Part shown: positions 26,376 through 40,554 of the stretch, one piece after another
How positions within the stretch are numbered: position 1 is the stretch's first letter
Layout of the letters: each line of letters begins with the position of its first letter
Origin: Adiantum capillus-veneris
Taxonomy: Eukaryota; Streptophyta; Polypodiopsida; Polypodiales; Pteridaceae
DNA length: 64,000 nucleotides
Reading direction: 5' to 3'
Assembly (NCBI GenBank): GCA_014529385.2
Contig: CM043963.1
Coordinates: 105,799,912-105,863,911 of the forward strand
Made by a program: the position numbers and the translations under genes
Notes under the pieces: model-generated
Seen by the model: only the letters and a program-made list of their open reading frames with translations
Databases searched by the model: none
Told to the model about the DNA's origin: nothing

Positions 26376-29300
26376 GACAATTGCAGCATTGGGAAACGTA
26401 GTGAGGGAGTTGTGCAGGGCAGATGATGTTGGGGTATAAAGCCCAATGTGGTCGCCCAGGTAAGTGGGCGGGCCGCCAGGTATGTACACATATTCTTTTG
26501 TGAAAACCTAATAAGAACTCACTATGCTCTACACATTACAGTAGAGCGAGTTCACCATATCGTCATGCTCTTCTTCTCACACTCTCTCTCGCGTCGCACT
26601 TTCGCTTGTACTCGTTCAACTGGTATCAGAGCTCAGATCGAGGCTCGGGGCAGCATTTGCAGGTAGCCAGAGTCACCTGCTTAGATTGGAGTGAGATTCG
26701 ACAGACGAAGACACGGCCCCAAATCCTGTGGGATAGCCCGAAGGGCTTGGTGTTCTCAGAATATCATTCTGAGATAATCTCAGCCACCGTTCGGCTTCGA
26801 CAGAGTTCTACGCAGGCCATTTTCGACTACGTGGTCTCGGCGGGTGCATATCCAACTCTGCAAATTTGGGGTTTCGGCCTACGACTGCAGGTGCTGAGGA
26901 TATCTGCACTTCCAGAGTGATGATTTGTGGCTGTCTACACAACGAAGGACGGCTCACAGTTCTTGGAGGCGTGTCACGTACGACACAGACGCATCTACAC
27001 ACAGACTGTAGGCGACATCCACTAGTTCATCAGGTAGCTTGTGTTTGCTGCTTGATATTCCAGATTTCATCCTGACATTGCAGGTACTTCCACATGGGAT
27101 GTATTGTCAGAGATGATGTATGTCTTGAGGGTTTGCTGGCTGTGAGTCACGCAGCAAACAACCGCCGCAGCAGTTACAACATACAGTGGGAAATTTGTGG
27201 ATGTATGACTTTGTGGGAAGTCTATGTACTGTCAGATTTACTGTAGCCTTTGTTGAGGGTCGAGTGAGGTTTTATTGAGCTGGGGGATTCTCGAATGTTC
27301 AGATCCTTTCGGTGATACAAGTCTTGGAGCGATCCCTCGAGCACCCTTAGATAGGCAGCTAGGATGTATTGATTGTGAGTTAGACAATTGGGATTGCCTC
27401 TTTGCTTTACTGCCGTTGAGGCATTGTCGTAGTCTATGCTTACAGGACAGTGATAGGACAGTGAGAGACAGTACAAGTGTAGGACAGGTTTACCCACAAC
27501 TTACAATGTTAGAGAGAAAGTGGTTTTTTGAGCTGTTTTTGGTCTGTTTTTTTAGTACACCAGAGCCATTTTACAAAGGAGACTCTGCCGAAATTTATGC
27601 AGAATCTGAAGCTTTCTTGTTTCATTTGACAGGTTGATATTGGTTCAGAGGTCAATTTACAGGGGAAACTCTGCTGAATTTTTCCCAGGAAAGTAAACTA
27701 CTGTGAAGCGTAGCTATGGCTGGATCACAGGACACTGCTCTTTACAATATCAAGAAGCTGGATGGAACCAATTTCCCATTGTGGAAGAAGCAGATTTGGC
27801 ATGTGTTGGTACAAAAGAAGCAGATAAAACCTATAAAGCTCAAGGGGATAAAACCAAAAGATATGGACGAAGATGAATGGAGTGAAATGGATGAATTGGC
27901 ACTTTCTACCATTATGCTGACTTTGGCAGAAAGCGTTTACTTCAATGTAGTAGACGAGATGTCGGCTTATCAAGTATGGTTAAAGCTGAGTGATCTTTAT
28001 GAGAAGCAGAGTGCAGCTTCACATGTATACTGGCTTAAGAAGCTTGTTGACTTGAAGATGAAAGAAGGGACACCTATGTCCAATCATTTGAATGAATTCA
28101 ACACCATCTACAGTTAGTTGTCAGCTCAAGGTGTCAAGTTTGATGAACCTGTTAGAGCTATGTTCCTGTTGATCACATTGCCGGAAAGTTGGGACACTTT
28201 TCGCACAACTTTGAGTAATTCTGCACCTCCAGATGGTTTGAACATAACAGGTGTAGAAGGAAGTTTTCTTACTGAAGAAACCAATAGAAAGACAATGGAC
28301 AAAGGCAAAGGAACAGCCTTAGTTGTCAGGGGAAGGACCAAAGAAAAGTACAAAGGTGGAAAGAGGAATCGGTCTCGTAGCAAGTCCCGCAGTGCTAAAG
28401 GCAAGAGTGACATAGAATGCTACCATTGTGGCAAGAAGGGTCACATGAAAAGAGACTGCAAAGAATGGAAAGCAAAAAAAGGCAAAGAGAAAGCTGAAGA
28501 CCATGGTGAGAAGAACAAGTCCTCAGTGAAGATTCAAGAAATAAATGTGACAAACACTGTTGCAGAGGATGACAGTCTAGTGTCAGGAAACATCTACTTC
28601 TTGAAGAGTACAATGGACTCAGCTCTTCTTACAGCATCTGATGGAAATGCACTGAGTGACTGGATTATAGACTCAGGGGCATCACTTCATGTGTCTCCAA
28701 ACAAGGAGTGGTTTACCTCTTATGTGACCACTAAAGATCATGTTCGGCTAGGCAATGGGCAGACATGTGAGATCTTAGGTGTTGGAGATGTTCAATTGAA
28801 GTTTCGGAATGGCTCTTCTTTCACGCTGAAGAATGTGAGACATGTTCCTGCAATTACAAAGAGCTTGATCAGCACAGGTTTACTTGATGATGCTGGCTAC
28901 GTCACCACTTTTGGACAGAACATGTGGAAGATATCCAAGGGTTCTATGATAGTAGCACATGGAGTAAACTCTGGAGGACTTTACATGATTTATGTATCAA
29001 ATGTCTCTAAAAATGTAATCAATGTAACTGAGAAGCCGAATGTTTCTTTGTGGCATAGCCGGTTAGGACATATGTCCAAGAAGGGAATGGAAATCTTGTC
29101 TCATTCTGGTTATTTTCCTGGCTTGTCATTTAATGATTTTGAATTCTGTGAACATTGTCTGTATGGTAAGCAAACACAGCAGCCACATAAGCATAGAAGC
29201 AGTAGAAGAGATACACAGTTGGCACTTGTTCATAGTGATTTGTGTGGACCTATGCCTAACCTATCTCTAGGGGGAGCTTCTTACTTTATGACATTTATAG

Positions 29301-32300
29301 ATGATTACTCGAGGAAAGTATGGGTTTACTTTCTCAAGCACAAGGATGAAGCGTTTAGTGTTTTCAAAACATTTGTGACACTTGTGGAGAATCAGAGTGG
29401 CAAGAAGCTTAAATGCTTACGAACTGACAATGGTGGAGAGTATGTTTCAAAGGCCTTTTAGGACTTTTGTGAGTCAAAAGGTATAAAACGTGAATTTACT
29501 GCTCCTTACAATCCTCCTCAAAATGGTGTTGCTGAGAGGATGAATAGGACCATACAAGAGAAGGTCAGAAGTATGTTGTCTAATGCACAACTGCCAAATG
29601 GGTTTTGGGATGAAGCTGTATCAACAACTGTTCATCTTATAAATAGATCTCTTAGCAAGGTTTTGCACAAGGATTCAGTGCCAGAGATGGTATGGTCAGG
29701 AAAGTTGCCCTCATACAAGCATCTCAGAGTCTTTGGATGTGAGGCATATACTCACGTTCCAAAGGAATTTAGGAACAAACTTGAGCCAAAGAGTAGAAAG
29801 TGCATCTTTCTAGGCTATGGTAATTCTGGTGAGATGGGGTACAGACTTTGGGATCCCGAATCCAAAAAGGTTATCCGTAGCAATGATGTTCACTTTAATG
29901 AATCCAAATATCATTCTAAACCAGAGAGAATTGAGGAGATTAGAAGAGTTGTCTTCCAAGAAGATGGACCTGCACGTGCAAGACAAAATGTCAGGGGTCA
30001 AGAGGAGCAAGGACAGGATAGATTGGAACCACAGGTTGTGGCTGAGCCTGAGCCACCTATTGTGCATAGATTTGGACGTATCACGCGACCTCCTGATAGG
30101 TTTGTTCCATCTATGAACTATGTCATGTTGACTGATTGCAATGAGCCTTCATGTTACAAGGAAGCAGTGCAAATGAAGGACTCCAGGAATTGGCAATTGG
30201 CCATGCAGTCAGAGATGACAGCTCTACATAAAAACCAGACATGGAAGCTAGTTAAATTACCACATGGCAAAAAGGCTCTACCTTGTAAATGGGTTTACAG
30301 GTATAAGATCACAGCTCATGATAGTCAGCGAAAGTACAAAGCAAGGCTTGTTGCCAAGGGCTTTGAGCAAGAACAAGGCATTGACTTTGATGAAGTCTTC
30401 TCTCCAGTGGTCAAGATGACTACATTGAGATGCTTTCTTGCATTGATTGCCATATTAGATTTGGTGTTGCACCGAATGGATGTCAAGACAGCGTTCTTGC
30501 ATGGTGATTTAGATGTGGAAATTTACATGCAGCAGCCAGAAGGGTTTGTTGAGAAAGGCAAGGAAGATTTGGTATGCCAGTTGTTAAAGAGTCTTTATGG
30601 CTTAAAACAATCACCGAGGGCATGGTACCATAAGTTCCACAAGTTTATGCTTTCACAAGGCTACAAACGTAGTGAGTTCGATCACTGTCTATATACAAAG
30701 AGAGCTAAGGATGGCAGTTGGCTGATCCTTATTTTGTATGTGGATGACATGTTGATTGCTGGCAAGCACTTGGAAGAAATTTCAGCTTTGAAGTCAAAGA
30801 TGGCAAAATCGTTTGACATGAAAGACATGGGTGAGGCAAGTCATATACTTGGTATACGCATTGAGAGAGACAGATCAAAGAAGTTGATTTGGTTATCTCA
30901 AACAGAGTATATTGACAAGGTTTTGCAACGTTTCAATATGGAGAAGGGAAAGGCATTGAGTGTTCCATTGCCACCATATGTGAAACTTTGCAAACAAGAT
31001 TGTCCTGTGTCTGAGGAAGAACAGGCTGAAATGGATAAGATTCCATATGCTTCTGCAGTGGGTAGTTTAATGTATGCAATGATTGCTACTCGCCCAGACA
31101 TTGCATTTGCAGTGGGAGTAATAAGTGGAGCAGTATCATGGCGCTATGGGAGTCAGGAGCTAAGTGTAAAGGGAGCAGTATCATGGCGTTCTAGATTACA
31201 AGATTGTGTTACTCAGTCTACTACAAATGCCGAATATGTTGCAGCATCAGAGGCATGCAAAGAATCAATTTGGCTTAATCGACTAGTAACAGATTTGGGA
31301 ATCAAAGAAGAGATGCCTGTGTTATATTGTGATAGTCAAAGTGCTATACAATTGGCTCGCAATCCAGTTTATCACTCAAAGACAAAGCATGTGGATGTGA
31401 AGTATCATTTCATCAGGGAAATGCTCGAGGATAAGCAACTTCAGCTTGTCAAAGTTCACACCACAGAAAATCCTCCTGATCTACTTACAAAAGGACTTCC
31501 CTTAGAGAGCTTTGCGCATTTTCGCAAGCAGTTAGGTGTAGGGTAGTACATCACTTCTCTACATCTCTTGTATATTAGCTTGAATAGTAGCTTCTCTCAC
31601 ACTTAAAGTACCACATTGGACTTTAAGTGGGAGGTTGTTGGGGTATAAAGCCCAATGTGGTCGCCTAGGTAAGTGGGCGGGCCGCCAGGTATGTACACAT
31701 ATTCTTTTGTGAAAACCTAATAAGAACTCACTATGCTCTACACATTACAGTAGAGCGAGTTCACCATATCGTCGTACTCTTCTTCTCGCACTCTCTCTCG
31801 CGTCGCACTTCTGCTCGTACTCCTTCAGATGAGTGCACGCAGTGACAGAGGTAGTGATGCCTCAGGACTAAGTGGCACGGGCATGGGAGGGTGGGATCTG
31901 CGGCAAGGGCATTGTGGGTCGTAGATCCCAAATGCGGGTACCCTAGGTTACTTTTGTAATCCAGGGTAAAAAAGTAATATAGGGTACCTGCATTTCGGAA
32001 GTATTAATCTAGGATACCCCCATTTTGGGGTATCGGGTTTGAACCCAGGACCTCACGCATGAGAGGCACCTACCCTAACCACTACGCCATGCGTGCGTTG
32101 TGAAACATGGGGGCCCTAATTTACTTAAAACATGTAAATTAGGGGCGGGCGCCGAAAGTAAATTAGGGTACCGTAGATTACTTTTTATAGTAAAAAGTAA
32201 TCTACGGTACCCTAAATTACTTTCGGCGCCGCCACTAGGATCTACGGCCCACAATGCCCCCATTGTAGATCCCACCCTCCCATGCCCGTGCCACTTAGTC

Positions 32301-32689
32301 CTGAGGGTAGTGATGCACACAAAGAGGGAAAAGGAGTGTGCAGAGAGAGGGGGCGGGGGGCATGATGGGGACAGCGGGATCTATTTTGCTCTGGATTTGG
32401 GAGATTCGCAAACAAATCTAGAGAAGAAATTAATGGGATTTCTATCTAAATTAAGGGCTAGGTCGCATGGCCTCTACACTCACTACAAGAGGCTATTCAT
32501 ATTAGCGACGCTCACACAGCGACGCTCAAAAAAAAAATTCCCGGCGTCGCTATGAGCGTCGCAAATTTCTTTGTTAATTTGCGACACTCATAGCGACGCC
32601 GGCTGGGCTAAAAAAATAACCGAGCGCGCCCAAAAACTCAGATCTCAGATCTGAGTTTTTCGGCGCCCTCAAGCAAGGAGCAGGTAACG

Positions 32690-32721
<32 letters not shown>

Positions 32722-33985
32722 TTCTTCTCCACACACACACACACACACACGAGGAGAGGAAGGAGAGCCAGGTATGCTCCTTCCCTCTCCTCATTCTCAT
32801 GTTCCCTTCCCCTCTTTCTCTCTCCCTCTCTCTCTCTCTCACACACACACATACACACACACAGTGTTTTTGAAAGAGAGACAGAGAGAGAGAGAGAGAG
32901 TACAAACATAAACAAAAACGCACACACACATACATAAACAAAGAATGCACCCACACATTGAGAGAGGAAAAGAGAGAGAGAGCATGCATAAACAAAAAAT
33001 GCACGCATTGAGAGAGGAAAAGAGAGAGAGAGAGAACATGCATAAACAAAAAACGCACACATTGAGAGAGGAAAAGAGAGAGAAAACATGCATACGATCC
33101 AAAAAAATGCACACACATTGAGAGAGAAAGAGAGAGAAACTAATTTAACGTCGTAGGAAACTAATTAAAATTAAAAGACCTAAAGATCTAGCCGACGAGG
33201 AGTTGAACTCAAGACCTATTATTCAAGAGGAAAATGGCATAATCAATCTATCATACTTGGCATGGGTGATAGAAAGGTTATACCATTTATCTCTTTTTAT
33301 TGGCACACACATCCACACACGCGCACACACACAAGAAGAAGAGAGTTATAATGTCGTAGGAAACTATCTTAAAAGACGTTAAAGATTAGGTTATATGTAG
33401 ACTTATATTAAATTAGATTTAGGTTTATTTTTAACTAGATTTACGTTTATTTACGCTAGATTTAGATTTACGTTATATTAGATTAGATTTAGGTCTCCAT
33501 AGACTGCGATGCCTGCATGAAGCGGGTGAAGAAAGCCCTCAATGGAATATAGGGTATTGCTGCCTTCACTCATGGTGGGCTCCGTCGATCCAAAAGTACT
33601 GGTGAAATGTCTTCAGAAGATAGGGAAGAAGGTGGATCTTCAGGGCGGCAAGAGTCACTACATCCCCGACACAATGACCATCTAGACAACCTCTAGTCAT
33701 TCAACAGCAACTTCAAAGTTAGTAACAAGAGAAAGAACGGTCTAAAGGGCCAATTGCTGTCGTCAGATGTGGATGGAGATGAGGCAGCGTCACCGCCGGA
33801 AGTTAACTCTCACATCTTTAGTGATGAGAATGCCAACTCTTGCCGAGTTATGTGAAAAATTATGTGTTAAATCAGTTTTAAGGTTCTTATAATCCCTGTT
33901 AGTTTAGTTCTTTGTTTTTAATATAACATAATTTACGTTAGATTTAGATTTATGTTATATTAGATTAGACTTAGGTTTATTTAGG

Positions 33986-34017
<32 letters not shown>

Positions 34018-34450
34018 AGAAGAAGAGAGTTTTAACGTCGTAGGAAACTATCCCAAAAGACGTTAAAGATTAGGTTAGATGTAGACTTACGTTAAATTAG
34101 ATTTAGGTTTATTTTTAGTTAGATTTACTTTTATTTAGATTTACGCTTATTTACGTTAGATCGAGTCCACGCAAGAATTACTTACGGTTTAGGGTTTAGG
34201 ATTAGACGAACAGTGAAAAGATCTACTGTGAAAAGATGTTAAGATGCTGTGAAGTGCTACAGCTAGAGAAGAGGCAAAGGGGTTTTGTCCACTACATGCA
34301 GTATCATGTAGACGTGGGTGTGTAGATTTCTTGTACCCACAAATATAGGTATTGACCAATAAAGACGAGATTATAACCCGATGGTTCTGATCTCCGTGCA
34401 CCTCTAGACCGAGGTGTGCGGGGATTGGACATGACTAGAGAATGTGAGGT

Positions 34451-34496
<46 letters not shown>

Positions 34497-37400
34497 GACG
34501 AAGAATGCCAATAGAATATTAAATTTGTTGTCCAGGTTATAAGTTTTTTATCCTCATTATGAGTAGTGACGAGGATGTGGGACCGTCCAACCGAAACACC
34601 TATCTCTCAACGAGGGTCTTATGTCCTTGTAATCAATGCAAGCATGTTGTGTGACGGACAAGACGTGTTTCTTTGCAGCACGTTCGCGAATTTGGCGAGT
34701 TCGATCCATCTATTATAGATCGAGTTGTTGCCAATTATAACTCGTCGGACTCTGACGCTGGCCAACAAGCAGCAATCTTGCAACCCAATAGACGTGTTCG
34801 CAGGCGCTTTGGTCAAGCAGCATATGTGAGGCCACAAGATGTAGCCTCTGACAGCTCGGGGGATGATCATGCAGAGCACATTCCCAACGAGGCAATGTTT
34901 GAGCCCGAGATTGATGAAATGATCGAGACGATCATGGATTCAGAAAGGCTTATCTATGATGATATGAAAAGTGAAGCCGATACGCCATTGTATAATGGAG
35001 CACGTATGTCTAGATTGAAAGCACTCCTGGTTCTTCTCAACATGCAGGCAAAGTTTGGATGGAGTGACACTAGCGTCACAGCGCTTTTCAGGTGATCTAT
35101 TACAATTAGTTTACTTTAATAAAACTCTAAATGTATAATGATCTGATAGATTTTTACACGGCTGTATCATATTTTTATGTTGTGTAGATTGCTGAAAGAG
35201 CACATACTACCAGCTGACAATGTGATGCAAGATTCCCGAGATGAAGCGAGAAAGATTTTGCGAAACTTGGGGATGGATTACAATTCTATCCACGCTTGTC
35301 CTAATGACTGCATTCTTTTCAGAGGGGAATACATAGACATGGAGAAGTGTCCGAAATGTGATTCCGAAAGATATCGAGTAGATCTCCACGGGACAAAAAT
35401 TCCACAAAAGGTTTTGCGACATTTCCCTCTGCTTCCTCGCATCAAGCATTTCTTCGAATGTAAGTCCATGGCTGCCCTAGCATCATGGCATGAGGAGAAT
35501 AAATCTTCGGATGGTGTGCTACGAATTCCTGCAGATTGCGTAGCGTGGAAACATATAGATGGAACATGGTCGGATTTTGCCAGGGAAGCTCGAAATTTGC
35601 GCTTAGGCCTGGCTATGGATGGCGTAAATCCATTTGGTCAAAGATCAACATCTTACAGTGTATGGCCCGTTGTCATCGTTAACTACAACATTCCCCCGTG
35701 GTTGACTACGAAGAAGGGGCACCTATGGCTAAGCTTGATTGTGCCAGGGCGATATAAAGTGGGGAGTTACCATACTGGCCCCGACTCATGATCAATCACT
35801 TGCTCGATCCAATGCACATATTCAAGAATGTGGGTAATCTACTATGGGACCATCTGACCGGCAAGAAAGATACTTTGGGAGCCAGAGTTGACCTTAGAAA
35901 CGTGGATCGTATGGAGAAATATTGGCCGCAAACAGCGTCTGATGGATCGATAAAACTCCCCAAAGCACCATGGATTTTCACAGGAGCCCAAGAACGCAAA
36001 GTAAAAGAGACCATTCGATCTTTGCGGACCCCCACTGGCGTAATGCACTCGCTCCGAGCGTGTTTTACTAAAGAAGGAAAGCTTACCGGTTTGAAGTCAC
36101 ACGATTGGCATAAAATGTGTCAGGTACGTTCATAGTGGACTTTAATATCATTGCATAAAATGTGGACTTTAATATCATTGCTGCACATACTTTACAGTTT
36201 ATTTTACCGGTTGCCATTGAGGGATGTTTGTCTCTCGACATCCGTAACACAATCTACAAACTTGCAAAGCTGGTGCAATGGATCTCACAAAAGGAGATCA
36301 ACGTAGACTCCATACCATTCGCCAAACTAAATGCTGCGGAGCTTGTGTGCATGTTTGAGAAACATTTTTCTACTACAATGCTAACCATTCAGGTGCATCT
36401 TCTTGTTCACATAGTTGATGAGGTGGAAGTAGCTGGCACAGTTCATTCCAGATGGATGTTCTTTTTAGAACGTTTCATGAAAACGCTTAAGGGATATGTG
36501 CGTCAAAAGGCACGTCCGGAGGGTAGCATGGCAGAAGGTTGGTTGGTATCAGAGTCCCTAGTGTACATTGGAGAGTGGCTAGACGGATTTGATAAATCCC
36601 GGGACACGCTATGGCGAACCATAGATGATGAGCGCATATCTGGGATTGTCATGTGCAATCTCGGTGTTGAGAAGAAGATGACGGAAGATCTAGAGGCTAA
36701 AATCAACCGATTTTGCATGCTTCACAATCCAGTGATGCAAAAGTGGATTTCACAATATGAGGATGCAAAGCAAGAGCGACAAAGGGCACGAATCGAGTGG
36801 AGACGGGGAAGACGACCACCGATGCACTATCCAGCGGTTCTGGAGAGCCTACCAACCTTCATGAGCTTAAGATGGTTGCACAACCAATTGAAAAGCGCAC
36901 AACAATGCGGTGACGAAGTGACTGAGGAAGAGTGGGAGTACTCTCGGGGTTGCGCGACCAAGGTAAGTTTGCAATGTACGACTAGCTAGTGACTTTATTT
37001 CTAAACGTTTGAACGGCCACTCATAATATTTGTTCGTTGTAGTATAAGTCATACACAGCAGCATGGTGTAAAGGTCGACATTTTAGGGTGGAACGAATCG
37101 ATAAAAAGCGTTTTACTCAAGATTGTGGAATCATGGCAAAATTTGAACAGTCTAGTCGACGACGTTCCTCTGATGCATATCCTGTGGTGGCGGAACTCAC
37201 TTACTTCGGCACGCTGCAAGAGATTTTGAGGATCGATTACAGAGGATTTTTTGTCGACTTGTTCGACGTGCAATGGTTGAAGATAATCATGGAGGGTCGC
37301 AACGCTACTGTGCGTAGAGAAGAGTCTGGTTTTCTTGAGGTGGATTCTACTAAGAAATGGACTGACCTAAGAGACACTTTCGTACTACCCGAGCATTGTG

Positions 37401-40400
37401 AACAAGTAAGTATGTAAATAGTTAACATCCCCCTTTTACAAGTTATGTGCTTGAAAGCTCTCATGTAAGTTATGTGGCTCTGGCAGGTAATATTTCATCC
37501 TACAAAGTCTACATCAAACTGGTGGTACGTCATAGAGGTAGCCCCTCGTAGTGCAAGGACGTATGAAGGCTACCATGTGCCAATCACAACGGCATCAATG
37601 GAGGAGATCAGAGAAGATGCTCAATCAGAAGCCGCTGCGGTGGTGCCAGATGAGCATCAAGATGCTACTACTCTATATGGGGTGCATGCAGAGGAGCTAC
37701 AAAATGAAACAGAGGATATGTGTTTAAACGGAGAGCTCTATATAGATATAGGAAGTTATGCTGAGTTATGCGAGGATGAGAGAGAGATCTCTTAAAGCCA
37801 CAAATATTGTATTTGAACAATTTTGCTCCGTGTTGTAAAAGCTCTGGCTCTCTAAGTACCTTCCATGGTGTATAACGCTCTTTTCTACTCGCGCTCACAT
37901 CTTTTGATTGAAAATTCTGAGTTTTCGACTTGCCTCTTCTATCACTCGATTCATTGCGTCATTGTATTTATATGCGTCATTACGTCATTGTATTTAATGG
38001 TCTTTGCGTCATTGTCTACTCTATTCATTCAATATTAAGTTTAAATATTCGTGTGTTTAATGCAGGTATGGATGATAAGGAGTTTCTTTCTTCTTTGTCA
38101 CCGCAGCAGAGACAGTGGTACGTGGAGCATCATCGCTTTGGCGCATCATCGCGCGTTCCTACTCCATCCGCATCTCCCTCTCTTTCGGAGCATTCGGCGC
38201 GCTCCGAAGCTTCGGCGTTGACGAAACGAGCTTCACACTCATCTAGACACCGGCGCTCTAGTGGTGGCGGTGGCGGTTGTTGTGGGGATTCCGCCACCGA
38301 TGCCTCCACACCGTCTCGTGTTCGACGAGGCTCTTTACCCTCCCCTTCTTTGCCCGCCCGCACACCAGCCGCAGCATCGCCATCTACGCCAGGTTTTGCA
38401 CGGCTGACTGTTCCTAGAAGCTACACACCTCTACCTACTCCGCCAGGAGCCACCCCTCTCGACACTCCTCGCTTCGGGGCCCAGACGCCGGTGGAGACAC
38501 CTGACGTCCGTACCCCCATCGACACGCCGCTAGAGACCCCTGCCGGGACACCTAGGTTCACGCGTCACCGGCCAGAGGGCTTGTCTTACTCCATCGACTT
38601 CAGCGGCGGCATCATCATGGATGATGACGGCAAGAAGGTGATCTCGCGCATGCGTGGTCTTTGCTCTCAGCTGTTTAGACACTACATACTAAACAAATGG
38701 AGTGAAGTACCAAGTGATTTAAAAAACAGAGTCATCAGCATACTTCATGATGAGTTTCCCGTTCCAACACGGGATCAGCGCTTCAATGAAGACCTGATGA
38801 AGATTCGAATGCGCGAATACTGCAAACACAAGCGTTCCGAAGTGCAAAAAGCAATCAAGAATGGGTGGAACAGGCCAGATTGGCTGGCCAAAGAAGATTG
38901 AAAGAATGCGAAGAAAGCAGCGCGCGAGAATCCCGACAAGTGGAAGCAACAAAAGGATGCAGCCAGAGCGCGAGTAGAGGCAGGGAGCTCACACCACTTG
39001 GGGAGCGGTGGATGGGCATCATTTGAGGCCGATTTTGTAAGTGTTTTCACATTGCTCTTTATGTTCGATAGTTTAGGGTTTATGAGTTTTTTTAATTCTA
39101 ACATAATGAAATCTTTGTATGTTTTGACAGTGGTCGATGACAGGACGTGATCCCACACCGTACGAACGCGAGTACGCAGGCAGGAAGGGCTTAAACGCTC
39201 TGATGGACATTCTCAGTTCTCGCGGCGGCATGGTTAGTATTAGGGTTTACTCTTTTTTATTTTTTGTATTGTTTTATAAATGTCGTTATATGTTTATACT
39301 TACTGAAAGCTGTCTTATTGTCTTTTTTTGCAGAATCCGACAGATACGCCGCTTGGACGCGATGAGACGTCTGACTAAACGACGTCAGTTTAGCCGTAGC
39401 TAGATAGCATTAGTTTAGGGTTTCTCATAGCTTACGTCTTTTTGAACCATGTATATTATTACATTTGTCACCGCAGTTCCTTTTGCCAATCAATTCTTTA
39501 TGCCTATGATGTTGTACAATTGTCATTATTACATTTGCCAATCAATTCATTTTGCCTATGATGTGTACAATTGTCAATTTTGCAAACAATGCGTCTTGTG
39601 GGTGACTATTTTGGGTCTATTATCTACCCTTGCACTTTTTTTAAAAAGTGAATCAAGTACAATATGGTTGATGGGTGGCAGGGCATTCAATGCCCTGCCA
39701 CCAAAAAAAAATTCTCTCGGGCGTCGCTATAACCGTCGCTATTTATGGCTCTGTAGCGTCGCTATGAGCGTCGCTATAGTCTTCAGTGTAAACGTCGCTA
39801 TAACCGTCGCTATGAGCGTCTCTATATAGCGACGCTTATAGTGACGCATATAGCGACGCTCGTAGCGACGGTTTTAACGACGCCGGGGGTTATAAAAACC
39901 CAGTGTATTTTCGTCGCTAACAGCGTCACAAGAGCACACAACCTTTTGTAGTGACTCCAACTCTTTACCCGGTTTCTTTTATCAATAGCCTCCCATCAAA
40001 TCATACTTAATGACAAGCAGCCCATGAAAAGTCAAAAACTCCTATGTCGTCTTATGCATGATTACGACAGTCGTCGAGAATTTCAAGCGGCAATTATTTT
40101 TGTGATGCTATTTTGAGTTTTTGACCTATCATTTGTTTGCAATCATGATGCGGCCTTCACCTACGGGTAACCGGATGCTAATGCAGGATTGCTCGAGAAC
40201 CTCCTGCATGTGACCTAGCCCTAAAGAATAGTTTAATGCTTCTCTCTTCGATGTATTCATTCTCACCTTGGTCATGGCTTTATTCTTGAAAAGCCAATGA
40301 TGTGGCTTTTCATACATAGTATCCGATGCCCGACCACAAACAACCAAGCCATGACTACAACTTTGCGTAGTTCCAAGCGCCTGACGACCTTAGATGAAGG

Positions 40401-40503
40401 ATGCACAATAGTCAAAGACAACGCGTGAGTTGTGAGCATGAGAAGCCATAGCATGAGGCCTGGAGCCAAGGGGCTTTGTGATAATGGTGTGTGTGTGTGC
40501 ACG

Positions 40504-40554
<51 letters not shown>

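Larger units (their letters stand above)
26427..31827 (+). mobile_element. Nearly complete Copia retrotransposon (family 1)
   Basis: 5,401 bp bounded by 192-bp LTRs (26427-26618 and 31636-31827) and a 5-bp target duplication GATGA (26422-26426 and 31828-31832). The primer-binding site TGGTATCAGAGC (initiator-tRNA-Met complement) is at 26621 and the polypurine tract AAGTGGGAGGT at 31625-31635. The LTRs differ at about 8 of 192 sites, so the insertion is not recent. Internal coding is one frame with two TAG stops and an RNase H deletion. It is inserted in lipase intron 1, opposite to the gene. Confidence 0.95.
32481..39953 (+). mobile_element. Complete CACTA (En/Spm) transposon
   Basis: Starts CACTACAAGAGG and ends with the complement of CACTACAAAAGG. 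ACT is duplicated on both sides (32478-32480 and 39954-39956). Both subterminal zones are full of GCGTCGCT/AGCGACGC units in both orientations (about 32497-32600 and 39720-39920), the usual TnpA-binding regions. Inside lie microsatellites, a captured heavy-metal-domain fragment, a TNP2-type transposase gene with an internal deletion, and a TnpA-like gene. 7,473 bp, in intron 1, opposite to the lipase. Confidence 0.95.

Noticed and set aside
26606-27637. Extra gene in the Copia leader
   Set aside because: Open stretches at 26606-26920 and 27275-27637 show no domain. They are treated as untranslated leader.
32030-32104. Functional tRNA gene
   Set aside because: Box A and B are present but no acceptor stem pairs, and it lies inside a MITE. 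The same reasoning applies to 4334-4400 and 10779-10845.
33180-33250. tRNA-like box B (agttcaactcc on the minus strand)
   Set aside because: No convincing box A or cloverleaf at the right distance.
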